A model generated the notes under the pieces. That model was not told where the DNA came from. It ran no database searches and worked only from the letters and a program-made list of their open reading frames with translations. A program made the position numbers and the translations under genes. From Palsa-744 sp036498265 (GTDB lineage: Bacteria > Actinomycetota > Thermoleophilia > Solirubrobacterales > Solirubrobacteraceae), in contig DASYFT010000005.1 of assembly GCA_036498265.1 (NCBI GenBank), forward strand, positions 248,001 through 312,000: 64,000 nucleotides of DNA, written 5' to 3'. Shown piece after piece: positions 16,937 to 25,154 of the stretch (within the stretch, counting starts at the first letter, position 1; each line of letters starts with the position of its first letter).

Positions 16937-18258
16937 GAGGAGATCTCCTCCCGGATCACCTCGGCCGCCGCCTCGGCGCCGATCGACGGAGCGAGCGCCA
17001 CGTAGGTGAGGTAGTCGGACATCGCTGGAAGCAGCTGGATCCGCGCGGCGGCGACCTGGCACAGGACCGTGTGCCAGATCGCGCCGGCAAGCCCGTCGAC
17101 GAGCATCGTGTTCGGGCCGCGCTCCGGCGCGCCGCGGGTCAGGAGCGCCGCAACCGAGTGCGAGAGGTCGAGGTTGCGCCGGGCCGCCCGGGGGCCGGCG
17201 CCGAACGCCTCCCGGGCGATCGTCCGGGCGTAGACGGGGTGCTCGGCGAAGAAGCACATGAGCTCGCCGATCGCGCGGCGTGCCGCGTGGGCCCAGCCCG
17301 AGGACCGCGGGCCGGCGGCCGCGGCGATCGACAGGAGCTCCGCGCCCAGCATGTCGAGGGCGGCGAGGAAGCACTCGTCCCTGCCCGCGAAGAGCTCGTG
17401 GAACGCGTCCATCGAGAGGTTGGCGGCGTCGGCTATCCGCGCGGCGGTCAGCTGCCCGTAGTCGTCGAGCGCCGCCAGCCTGAGCGCGCTCTCGAGCACG
17501 CGCGAGCGGCTATCGCCGCGCCGCGCTCGCAAGTACGCGGAGCCGCGCGCACCTGTCGCGCTCGCGCGCAGGCGCCGCACCACGCGCTCGGGCAGTTGAT
17601 CGGACATGCGTTCCGCGGCCGGGCTCTGGAAGCTGAGCGTCCACCTCGCCAGCGACTCCGCCGGATCTGCCCTGTCCACCCGACCGGCGCTCGCCGGCTG
17701 GCGCACGAAGCCGGACATCGCCTCGCGCAGGCCGCCTGCGATCGCCCGCAGGAGCGGAGCCGGGAGCGGCCTGGCACCGGCCGGCTCGATGAAGCTCCGC
17801 GCGAGCAGGGCCTCGCAGGCGGCACTGAGGCGGCGCACGTGCAGCAGCCCGCCGGTCCCCGCCGTCTGCGCCTCCAGGAGCACCAGCGACGCGGCCTTGC
17901 GCCGGGTCACGGCCAGCTCGGCGAACTGCCCGAACGCGGCCGCCAGACGAGCGTCGCGGTCGCCGCCCGCCGCGATGTACGCGCGGCGTACGCGGTCAAG
18001 GCCCCGTCCGGCGATGAGATCGAAGGTCGCGAGGAAGCACTGCTCCTTGTTGGCGAACTGCTCGTAGAAGCAGCGCCGCGAGACGCCGGCGAGGCCCACG
18101 ACGAGGCCCACGCTGGTCGCCGCATAGCCGTGCTCCGCGACCGCCTCGATCATCGCGCCGTGGATCCGCAGCCGCTGGTGCCGCGCGACCTCGCTGCGGG
18201 TGAGCCTGTGCGGTCCGGGCGGCAGGCGCCTGTAGAGGGGGGAGACGCGCGCGGGCAT
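16933..18258 (-). CDS. Tandem (double) TetR-family regulator
   Basis: A 441-residue protein containing two complete TetR halves. The first helix-turn-helix is at about 30-79 (AEHGYAATSVGLVV, RRCFYEQFANKEQCF) and its ligand region runs to about 235. The second is at about 252-302 (ESALRLAALDDYGQL, MDAFHELFAGRDECF) with a second ligand region to the end. Ordinary TetR proteins are about 200 residues and dimerise, so this chain may form an intramolecular dimer with two different half-site specificities. No target gene is obvious, and the neighbours face other directions. Confidence 0.85.
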   Translation of the reverse strand: MPARVSPLYRRLPPGPHRLTRSEVARHQRLRIHGAMIEAVAEHGYAATSVGLVVGLAGVSRRCFYEQFANKEQCFLATFDLIAGRGLDRVRRAYIAAGGDRDARLAAAFGQFAELAVTRRKAASLVLLEAQTAGTGGLLHVRRLSAACEALLARSFIEPAGARPLPAPLLRAIAGGLREAMSGFVRQPASAGRVDRADPAESLARWTLSFQSPAAERMSDQLPERVVRRLRASATGARGSAYLRARRGDSRSRVLESALRLAALDDYGQLTAARIADAANLSMDAFHELFAGRDECFLAALDMLGAELLSIAAAAGPRSSGWAHAARRAIGELMCFFAEHPVYARTIAREAFGAGPRAARRNLDLSHSVAALLTRGAPERGPNTMLVDGLAGAIWHTVLCQVAAARIQLLPAMSDYLTYVALAPSIGAEAAAEVIREEISS

Positions 18259-18312
18259 GGAAGGATGGAATCATCCCACGGAAGCAGACGGTTGTCTACA
18301 CGCGTGGCCCGC

Positions 18313-18744
18313 TCAGTGAAGGACGATCTTCAGTGCCAGGATCCCCACGCCGAGCGTGACGCCCACGGCCAGATCGAGTGCGAGCTCCGCCGGGCTGACC
18401 CGTGAGCGGATCCCCGCGATCAGCTCCAACGCGATGAGGATCGCCACGACGCTCCACAGCGCCGCGGTGACGCCGGTCGACTGGGACGCGCCCGTGATCC
18501 ATGCGACGAGCAGCACGAGCATGGGTACAGCCGCGCCGATGAGGAGGCTCGAGCTGTCCGCCAGGGCTCGAGCCAGGGACCTGGGCGTCAGCCGTTCATG
18601 GCCGCCCAGGCGCCGCCCGAGCATCGTGGCATACGCGTGAGCCAGCCAGAAGGTGGTCGTTGCGATGAGCGCGGAAGCCTCCGTGTCCAGGTAGGTCTCG
18701 TGACGGCCGCTCTCCGCTGCGAGCAGCGCTCCGATCAGGATCAC
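18313..18744 (-). CDS. Multi-pass membrane protein; true start uncertain
   Basis: At least 143 residues with four hydrophobic segments. GTG 18744 is the first standard start codon, but the frame is open upstream to about 18900 and the translated extension (RLADWVVPADDPSGAVYG just before the GTG) looks coding. No ATG, GTG or TTG occurs in it, so either a rare start such as CTG at 18801 is used, the 5' end is eroded, or the extension is chance. Downstream of the HdeD-like gene on the same strand. Family not recognised. Confidence 0.55.
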   Translation of the reverse strand: MILIGALLAAESGRHETYLDTEASALIATTTFWLAHAYATMLGRRLGGHERLTPRSLARALADSSSLLIGAAVPMLVLLVAWITGASQSTGVTAALWSVVAILIALELIAGIRSRVSPAELALDLAVGVTLGVGILALKIVLH

Positions 18745-18912
18745 CCCATAGACGGCTCCCGACGGGTCGTCGGCGGGAACGACCCAGTCGGCGAGCCTCA
18801 GGGCAAGGGCTCGCCGGCGGGTGTCGACTGGATGTTGCGAGGCCGCTGGTTTGCCGATCGCCGGATTATCGCCGGCGAACCGGCTGGGCGGCCGTGCAAG
18901 CGGCGCCTCAGC

Positions 18913-19497
18913 TCATGCGGTCACCCCGGCGTCGAAGGCGGGCCCTTCCGCATGCCTGTGCAACCCGTGCATGATCCAGCCCAGCGCGAACGTCGCGACG
19001 CCGTTTGCGATGAACCCGATGCCCACGAGCAGCGCCAGCGTCGCAAACCCGATCGGCGGGCTCGACACGATCACGATCCCGGCTGCCACCTCTATCAGCG
19101 CGACGAGGATGTTCCAGACGCGGTGATCGCGGTCGAACGCTGCAACCAGCCGCACCAATCCGACGGCGATCAGCCAGATCCCGATGAGCAGGGCGACCGC
19201 GAGCACTCCGCCGATCGGATGCCGGACCAGCAGCACTCCGACGACGATGTCCAGCACACCGAGCAGGGCGACCGATCCGCGGTTGCGGGTGTCGCGTCCC
19301 ATCGCCGCGACCAGGTCCAAGATGCCGTCGAGCAGGATGAAGATCCCAGCGACGACCGCCAGCGTCGCAAGGCTGTTGCTCGGCTTGGCGAGGACTATCA
19401 CCCCGGCGGCTATTCCCACCAGGCCCAGCAGCATGAACACCCACCAGGCGTGTGTCGACTCGTGTAGCTCCTCCTGCGAGAGCGTCCGACCGGACAT
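18913..19497 (-). CDS. HdeD-family (DUF308) membrane protein
   Basis: A 194-residue protein with six membrane helices arranged as three two-helix repeats (each with GxxxLxDGxxxL-like or LLGVLDIVVGVLLV segments), as in HdeD/DUF308 proteins linked to acid or stress resistance. ATG 19497 follows GGAGG at ideal spacing. The 280-nt gap 19498-19777 to the next gene holds no further gene that I can support. Confidence 0.85.
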   Translation of the reverse strand: MSGRTLSQEELHESTHAWWVFMLLGLVGIAAGVIVLAKPSNSLATLAVVAGIFILLDGILDLVAAMGRDTRNRGSVALLGVLDIVVGVLLVRHPIGGVLAVALLIGIWLIAVGLVRLVAAFDRDHRVWNILVALIEVAAGIVIVSSPPIGFATLALLVGIGFIANGVATFALGWIMHGLHRHAEGPAFDAGVTA

Positions 19498-19777
19498 GCT
19501 TGCGCCTCCTCTGATCCAGAATGTGAATCCGAACGCGTCCGGACTGGTGTGCGGCGGGCGCGCGACCGGCTACCGCTTCGGCTTGCGCCGCGCGGCGGGC
19601 CTGAGTCGACCTCGTAAAGGCTGGCCCCCCTGTGGTGATCACGGAGTCCCTCTCCGTTTCACCTCATGAGACGGTCCGCACGCGGCGGTGCCGCAGTCAC
19701 TGAGGATTGTCTCACCATGCGACGTTCAGCACAAGGGGATCGGGCTCGCCGCGCGGGGGGATCGTGAGCGAGCGGGA

Positions 19778-20512
19778 TCACCGGCTCGGCGCTCCGCCGA
19801 TCGCGTCGCGCGCGCGGCGCCGGCGATCATGGACACGCTCGAAGCGTGCCTTCGACCGAGAGAGCTTTCGCCCGCCTGCCGTGTAGCGCCGGCGCGCCCA
19901 GGGTGAGGTCGGCTCCGCCAGCCGGATGGCGCCGACGATCGAGGCGGGCGGCAGGAACACGCCGATCAGGCCAAGGAGGGGCTTTCCCTTCAGGATGGCG
20001 GCCGCGCAGAAGAGCAGGACGACGACGACGGCGACGACGATCGAGATCACCGCCGTGCCGTCATGGGCGGCTTCAAACGGTGCCAGGCCCAGGACGATGA
20101 GTCCTCCGAGCAACGTGGCGACCAGGACCGCGTCCACCGATGCTCTTCCCTGCTCCGCCCAATAGACGTCGTCGAGGTGCAGCCACAGGGCGAACTCATC
20201 AAGCGTCAGCCCGGCGCCGATCCCGAACAGCGCAGCGAGCACCTCGAGCCATGCGTTCGTCGGGGCGAGCGCGAACTCGAGGAAGCCCGCCAACAGGATC
20301 AGCACGATGCCGAAGACGAGGTGGTGGATGTGAAGCCCCCCTTTGGTGGAGACGCTCCCCGGCCACCAGGGCACCTTCGGGCTGCGCATCAGCCGGGCGC
20401 TGGTGCGTATGAACAGGAAGGATGCGAGGAAGGCACCCAGCAGGACGAACCCCGCCCGCTGTCCCCGTTCGGACAGGAAGTGATCCGCGATTTCGAACGT
20501 CACCGCCGCCAT
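19778..20512 (-). CDS. Conserved actinobacterial integral membrane protein
   Basis: A 244-residue protein with about five membrane helices and a strongly basic C-terminal tail of 45 residues. The conserved stretch TKGGLHIHHLVFGIVL followed by LTLDEFALWLHLDDVYW contains clustered His and Asp residues within or beside membrane helices, which could bind metal. I have seen this pattern in uncharacterised actinobacterial membrane proteins; no function is known. Divergent from the VOC gene with 35 bp between starts. Confidence 0.7.
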   Translation of the reverse strand: MAAVTFEIADHFLSERGQRAGFVLLGAFLASFLFIRTSARLMRSPKVPWWPGSVSTKGGLHIHHLVFGIVLILLAGFLEFALAPTNAWLEVLAALFGIGAGLTLDEFALWLHLDDVYWAEQGRASVDAVLVATLLGGLIVLGLAPFEAAHDGTAVISIVVAVVVVLLFCAAAILKGKPLLGLIGVFLPPASIVGAIRLAEPTSPWARRRYTAGGRKLSRSKARFERVHDRRRRARDAIGGAPSR

Positions 20513-20547
20513 CGTGCGTGCCCCCGCTCGGTGTAGCCTACGCGCCG

Positions 20548-21282
20548 ATGGGAGCCGGGGGATCAGCGGTGAGGCTGCGCCAGGCGGTGCTGGTCGCCGC
20601 GGAGCTCGAGCCGGCCGCGGCTGCGCTTCGCTCGGCCCTCGACCTGGACGAGCCCTTTCGCGACCCCGGCGTGGGGATGTTCGGGCTCGCCAACGTCGTC
20701 TTCGCGCTCGGCGACTGCTTCCTCGAGATCGTCTCGCCGGTCCAGCCGGACACCACCGCGGGGCGCTATCTGGCCCGTCGCGGCGACAGCGGCTACATGG
20801 TGATCTTCGACCTCGAGGATCTCGACGGCGCCCGAGAGCGCGCCGCCGCGCTCGACGTGCGCGTCGTCTGGCAGCTGGACCTCCCGGACATCTCCGGCAC
20901 GCATCTGCATCCCGCGGACATGCAGGGCGCGATCGTCTCGATCGACCGCTCCAACCCCTACGGCAGCTGGCGATGGGGCGGACCGCAATGGACCGGGCGA
21001 ACCGGCGAGGGCGCTGCCGGCCGGCTCGCGGGCATCACGCTTGCCGTGCCCGATCCGGCAGCGGTGGCGGCGCGCTGGGGGCAGGTGCTGGGCCGGCCGG
21101 CAGGCGGAGACGGCACCCCAGTCCTCCCGCTCGACGGCGCCGAGGTGCGCTTCGAAGCCGCCGAGCCCGGGGGTCCCGAAGGTCTCGTCGAGATAGCGGT
21201 CGAGCTCGAGGGACCCGGGCGCGGGGAGCCGGGCGTGAGCGAGCTGGGTGGCGTCCGCCTGCGGCGCCTGGCCCCTCGCTAG
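20548..21282 (+). CDS. VOC-superfamily (glyoxalase-like) protein
   Basis: A 244-residue protein with two beta-alpha-beta-beta-beta VOC modules: residues about 8-125 (RLRQAVLVAAEL..., VFALGDCFLEIVSP, GYMVIFDLED) and about 150-235 (GRLAGITLAVPDP, LPLDGAEVRFEA). The fold supports lyases, dioxygenases or binding proteins; without clear metal residues (H/E/H) I cannot choose. ATG 20548 has TAGCCT 8 nt before it and no Shine-Dalgarno, fitting a leaderless mRNA. Confidence 0.72.
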   Translation: MGAGGSAVRLRQAVLVAAELEPAAAALRSALDLDEPFRDPGVGMFGLANVVFALGDCFLEIVSPVQPDTTAGRYLARRGDSGYMVIFDLEDLDGARERAAALDVRVVWQLDLPDISGTHLHPADMQGAIVSIDRSNPYGSWRWGGPQWTGRTGEGAAGRLAGITLAVPDPAAVAARWGQVLGRPAGGDGTPVLPLDGAEVRFEAAEPGGPEGLVEIAVELEGPGRGEPGVSELGGVRLRRLAPR

Positions 21283-21317
21283 GGCTCCAGGCGTCCGAGC
21301 GCTGCGAGGCTGGTGCG

Positions 21318-22124
21318 TCAGCCGCCGAGCGGCGCGAAGCGGGGGGTACGGCGCTCGAGGAAGCTCGTGACGCCCTCCACGAAATCGGCGCCGCCGAACG
21401 ACTCGAGCATCAGGCGATCGGCCTCCTCGAGCGCCTGCGGCAGATCGCGCTGCAGGTCGGCGTAGACCTGGCGCTTCATGGTGGCCATGCTGGCCGGCGA
21501 GCAGCTCGCCGCCAGGTCGTGGGCGTATGCAAGCGTCTCCTCGAGCAGCCGATCCGGCGCCACCACGCGATTGACGAGGCCCAGCGTCCGGGCCTCCTCG
21601 GCGAGAACCACCCGTGCCGAGAGCAGCAGGTCGAGCGCGCGTTCGGGGCCGACGAGGCGTGGCAACAGCCAGGAGATGCCGTGCTCGGCGACAAGCCCAC
21701 GGCGGGCGAACGCGGTCGTGAACTTGGCGCCTGCGGCGGCGAAGCGCAGGTCGCACATCAGCGCCTGTACCAGGCCGATCCCCGCGCAGGGCCCGTTGAC
21801 GGCGGCGATGATCGGCTTCGGGATCGAGAGCGGGAAGGTCTGCGGCCGGCGCTCGGCGGCGTGGGCGCTCACGTCGACGTCGCCCTCACCCAGCGCCTGC
21901 AGGTCCTGCATGTCGGCGCCCGCACAGAACCCCCGGCCGGCACCGGTCACGATGATCACCCGGACCTCGGCGGAACCGGCGCACTCCTCGAGCATGCCGA
22001 AGTAGGAGCTCTCCATCTCGACCGTCCACGCGTTCAGCCGGTCGGGGCGGTTGAGCGTCAGCACCGCGACGCCGTCCTCGATTGTCCTCTGCACAACGTC
22101 GACGTCCTGCACCACTTCGCTCAT
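21318..22124 (-). CDS. Enoyl-CoA hydratase/isomerase (crotonase family)
   Basis: A 268-residue crotonase. LTLNRPDRLNAW, GAGRGFCAGADMQDL (first oxyanion-hole and CoA loop) and KPIIAAVNGPCAGIGLVQALMCDLRFAA (second) are all present. The family acts on acyl-CoA in fatty-acid or aromatic degradation. The catalytic Glu position in the region after DLRFAA reads AEHGISWLLPRLVG, where Glu is kept, compatible with hydratase/isomerase activity. ATG 22124 follows GGGAGG closely. Confidence 0.9.
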   Translation of the reverse strand: MSEVVQDVDVVQRTIEDGVAVLTLNRPDRLNAWTVEMESSYFGMLEECAGSAEVRVIIVTGAGRGFCAGADMQDLQALGEGDVDVSAHAAERRPQTFPLSIPKPIIAAVNGPCAGIGLVQALMCDLRFAAAGAKFTTAFARRGLVAEHGISWLLPRLVGPERALDLLLSARVVLAEEARTLGLVNRVVAPDRLLEETLAYAHDLAASCSPASMATMKRQVYADLQRDLPQALEEADRLMLESFGGADFVEGVTSFLERRTPRFAPLGG

Positions 22125-22216
22125 CTCGCCTCCCAGCTGTCTCCTTGCCGCTTGCCCTGCGAGCCTACCCCTTCGGTCATCAGCCCGAGCGCTGCGCATT
22201 GGAATATGTTCAGGGC

Positions 22217-23122
22217 GTGTGGTCTGATCGAGACGACGAGGTTCTCGGGGGCGATCTGACGGCAGCGCTCGCCTACGTCACGCCGGCCGCGGGCGCCGTC
22301 GTGACACCAGTCGCGCCCGTCGGCCTGCGCGACCGTGAGGCGGGGACGGTCAGCTTCACGACCTCGCTGGGGTTCGGCCGCAAGCTCGACCGCATCAGCG
22401 AGAACCCCCGGGTGGCCCTCGCCTACCATGCCAGAGAACACGGCTTTGCGAGCGGGCCGCGGTTCGTGCTCGTGCAGGGCACCGCCAGCTATGACTCGGA
22501 TCCGGACAGGCGCCTGCTGGAAGACGAGATCGGCCCGGCAGCCGAACGGTTCATGGGAGCGCCCAGGCGAGGGCCGTTCTGGGACCGATGGCTGAGCGCC
22601 TACTACGGAGACCGCGTGGTGGTGACGGTCTCGGTCGAGCGCGTGATGTCGTGGGATGACCCGCGAGCCGCCGGTGAGCCTGCGGTCAGCGGCAGGCCGC
22701 TCGAGTCCGGCGACCCCGAGTCGCAGTCGCCGCCCGAGAACGGTCCCGCACCGCGGGTGGAGCCGGGACCGGCCGCGCGGCGCCTGGCGAGGCTTCCGCA
22801 CGTGCTGCTCGCCTACGTCGGCGCCGACGGGTTCCCCGTCGTCGTCCCCGTGGGCGTCGGCGAAAGCTCGCCCGACGGGATCGAGCTCGAGGGGCGGCTG
22901 CCGGCCGGCGGGCGCCGGGCGGGGCTCCTCGGGCATCGATACGAGCGTCAGCTCATCGGCCTGGAGACACGTCAGCACACGGGCTGGCTCCTCGACGGCG
23001 TCTACGCGCCCCACACCGAGGGCGGCTTTCGCGCGCCGGCGAACAAGACGCTGCTGCTCCTCGCCAACGGCTTCATGGCCCGGCGCGGGCTGAAGAAGGC
23101 GCGCGCGCTCGGGCGCACCTGA
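22217..23122 (+). CDS. FMN-binding split-barrel (pyridoxamine oxidase-like) protein
   Basis: A 301-residue protein from GTG 22217, where TATGTT lies 6 nt upstream (leaderless-type start). The first half (about residues 10-130) reads as a PPOX-like barrel (VGLRDREAGTVSFTTSLGFGRKLDRISENPRVALAYH, VQGTASYDSDPD). The second half (from LARLPHVLLAYVGADGFPVVVPVGV) looks like a degenerate repeat of the same fold. A Pro/Glu/Ser-rich linker separates them. Likely flavin-dependent or flavin-binding. Only 5 nt precede the PhzF gene. Confidence 0.65.
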   Translation: MWSDRDDEVLGGDLTAALAYVTPAAGAVVTPVAPVGLRDREAGTVSFTTSLGFGRKLDRISENPRVALAYHAREHGFASGPRFVLVQGTASYDSDPDRRLLEDEIGPAAERFMGAPRRGPFWDRWLSAYYGDRVVVTVSVERVMSWDDPRAAGEPAVSGRPLESGDPESQSPPENGPAPRVEPGPAARRLARLPHVLLAYVGADGFPVVVPVGVGESSPDGIELEGRLPAGGRRAGLLGHRYERQLIGLETRQHTGWLLDGVYAPHTEGGFRAPANKTLLLLANGFMARRGLKKARALGRT

Positions 23123-23127
23123 CGGGG

Positions 23128-24057
23128 GTGATCAGGCCGGTGTCGACCCTGCTCGAGCGGCTCGCGGCCTTCGACCCGTTCGGATCCACTCCCGAGGCCC
23201 GGCTCGCCGGATCTGTGCGTCGCTACTTCGTGCTGGACGCGTTCACGGACACCCCGCTGGCCGGCAACCAGGTCGCGGTGCTCACCGACGCACGTGAGCT
23301 GCGCGAGGAGGAGATGCAGCTCGTCGCGCGCGAGCTGAACCTCTCAGAGACGGTGTTCGTGCTCCCACCCGAAGCGGCGGGCGACGCGCGCATCCGGATC
23401 TTCACGCCGGGCACCGAGCTGCCGTTCGCGGGTCACCCGGTCCTGGGCTGCGCGGTCCTGCTGGGAAGCGCGCTGGCTCAGGACTCGATCACGCTCGAGA
23501 CCGGCATCGGCCCGGTCCCGGTCGTGCTGCATCCGATGGGAGACGGCGTCCTGTTCGGATGGATGCGCCAGCCGGTTCCGGCCTGGCGGGCGTACGAGCG
23601 CGAGGCGGAGCTTCTGGCCGCGCTCGGCCTCGAGCGCTCGGAGCTGTCGGTAGAGGCCTACGACAACGGCCCGCGCCACGTCTACGTGGCGCTCGGAGAC
23701 GAACCGCGGCTCGCGGCGCTCGAGCCCGACATGCAGGCGCTGGGGCGGCTGGGGCGGGTCGGCGTCAGCTGCTTCGCCGGCTCCGGGACGAGCTGGAGGA
23801 ACCGCATGTTCGCCCCGGGCCTCGGCGTGCCGGAGGACCCGGCCACCGGCTCTGCGGCCGGCCCGCTCGCCGTGCACCTCGTGCGCCATGGCCGGATCGG
23901 TCCCGGGACGGAGATCGAGATCAGCCAGGGCACGGAGATCGGGCGCCCGTCGCTGCTCCACGCGATCGCCGACGTGTCGGATGGGGCGATCGAGCGCGTC
24001 GAGGTGGGCGGCGCGGCCGTCATCGTCGGCCGTGGCGAGCTGCTCGTGCGAAGGTGA
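23128..24057 (+). CDS. PhzF-family isomerase
   Basis: A 309-residue protein of the diaminopimelate-epimerase-like PhzF fold. FVLDAFTDTPLAGNQVAVL opens domain 1, NLSETVFVLPP holds the family catalytic Glu (Glu74), IFTPGTELPFAGHPVLGCAVLL follows, and MFAPGLGVPEDPATGSAAGPLAVHL marks domain 2. A 30-residue N-terminal extension precedes the usual start. It starts with GTG 5 nt after the upstream FMN-barrel gene, so the two are co-transcribed. Not evidence for phenazine synthesis by itself, as PhzF homologues are widespread. Confidence 0.88.
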   Translation: MIRPVSTLLERLAAFDPFGSTPEARLAGSVRRYFVLDAFTDTPLAGNQVAVLTDARELREEEMQLVARELNLSETVFVLPPEAAGDARIRIFTPGTELPFAGHPVLGCAVLLGSALAQDSITLETGIGPVPVVLHPMGDGVLFGWMRQPVPAWRAYEREAELLAALGLERSELSVEAYDNGPRHVYVALGDEPRLAALEPDMQALGRLGRVGVSCFAGSGTSWRNRMFAPGLGVPEDPATGSAAGPLAVHLVRHGRIGPGTEIEISQGTEIGRPSLLHAIADVSDGAIERVEVGGAAVIVGRGELLVRR

Positions 24058-24072
24058 GGCGCGGCATCGGCC

Positions 24073-24098
24073 GCTGCTCGAGTGCCCGGTCGAGCAGC
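24073..24098. terminator. Hairpin between convergent genes, possible bidirectional terminator
   Basis: A perfect 9-bp stem GCTGCTCGA/TCGAGCAGC with an 8-nt loop lies in the 60-nt gap between the PhzF gene and the convergent secreted-protein gene. There is no T-tract on either side, so it is weaker evidence than the hairpin at 8986. Confidence 0.4.
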
Positions 24099-24117
24099 AG
24101 CGCGATGTCGCCCTGAC

Positions 24118-24948
24118 CTAGTTTTCCTTCGCTTTGATCTCCAGCGGGTTGGTGTTTTTGCCCACGTAGGTTTTGATTTTCAGCGCCGTGGGCGCGGAGG
24201 TCGATTCGAGCCCCGACTGGAACGTCGTCGTCAGCGTGTCTTTTTCGGCTTCCTGGAAGGATTCGGGGAGCTGGTTGCCCGCCGAGGTCGTCCTGTAGAC
24301 AAGGTTCGATTCCAGGGTCATCTTGTCGATCGGCTTGATTTCACCGATCACCGATCCTTCGAGCCGATTCAATTCGCTGGGCCCGCCTCCGCATTCATAC
24401 GTCGCGAGCTCCGTGAGCGGGGACTGCGGCTTCAGGTCGAGGCCGATCGTGACGAGCGGTTTTCCTTCTTTGACCTGGTTTTTTATGAAGCCGAGTTCAC
24501 CTTCGAGCGGGAGCGTTTTGATTTCGGATTTGTTCGGCGGGGTCGTCTGGCAGACCTGTTCGTGGGAGTTCTCGCAGCCCTGGAATTCGATTTCCACGGT
24601 CGCCGTTTTCGGGCCGCGCCATTCCCCGGTGAGGTTGGCGTCGATGCACTTGATCGTCCCGTGGCCCGCCGTCACGAACTTCGTTTCGCCGCCCGTGCCT
24701 TTGAAGGTCTGTTTTTCGGAGGCGTTGACCTGGGTCCATTCGTATTTGCCGGTTCCCGCTTTCTTCGCGACGGTGATGCACGAAGAGCCCGCGTAGATCC
24801 CCTGGCCGACCGGGGTTTTGACGCATTTGCCGATTTCCGGCAGGCCTTTCACTTCGTATAGAGACGCCGCCGACGCGCTGGAGACTGCGAAGACGGCGAT
24901 CGATAGCACGGCAAGGAGGCAGCATCGCCCCACCCTGGTGACCTTCAT
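24118..24948 (-). CDS. Secreted protein of unknown function (276 aa)
   Basis: ATG 24948 has GGAGG upstream and starts a clear signal peptide (MKVTRVGRC, hydrophobic core, SSASAA cleavage area). The mature part has spaced cysteines (GKCVKT, SSCITV, IKCID, GCENS, VCQTT, YECGG), enough for three disulfides, and predominantly beta-like, Lys/Glu/Thr-rich sequence. Codons are strongly biased to GAA and AAA. It resembles in design the protein at 8305-8961 and may belong to the same broad secreted family. Function unknown. Confidence 0.75.
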   Translation of the reverse strand: MKVTRVGRCCLLAVLSIAVFAVSSASAASLYEVKGLPEIGKCVKTPVGQGIYAGSSCITVAKKAGTGKYEWTQVNASEKQTFKGTGGETKFVTAGHGTIKCIDANLTGEWRGPKTATVEIEFQGCENSHEQVCQTTPPNKSEIKTLPLEGELGFIKNQVKEGKPLVTIGLDLKPQSPLTELATYECGGGPSELNRLEGSVIGEIKPIDKMTLESNLVYRTTSAGNQLPESFQEAEKDTLTTTFQSGLESTSAPTALKIKTYVGKNTNPLEIKAKEN

Positions 24949-25020
24949 GTCTCTGCCTCCATCTCTCTCTAGGACCCGTCGGGATCCGAGCCGCCCCTCC
25001 AGGGCCCCGAACCGCCGATA

Positions 25021-25076
25021 CCCCCTCAATGGGGGATGAGCGAGCCGATCTTTGCAGAAACCCCGATACCCGTCAA
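25021..25076 (-). promoter_or_regulatory. Promoter and leader hairpin of the 24118-24948 gene
   Basis: On the minus strand TTGACG (25071-25076), a 17-bp spacer and AAAGAT (25048-25053) make a good housekeeping-type promoter. Transcription would start near 25041, giving a leader of about 93 nt. Immediately inside the leader is a perfect hairpin CCCCC-ATTGA-GGGGG (25021-25035). This hairpin may protect the 5' end of the mRNA. Confidence 0.6.
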
Positions 25077-25154
25077 GACGGCCCCACGAGAGCCGTCACC
25101 TTCTCGCCAACACGATAAAACTTGAATTACTTGAGTACCCGTCTTCTCGCGTGG

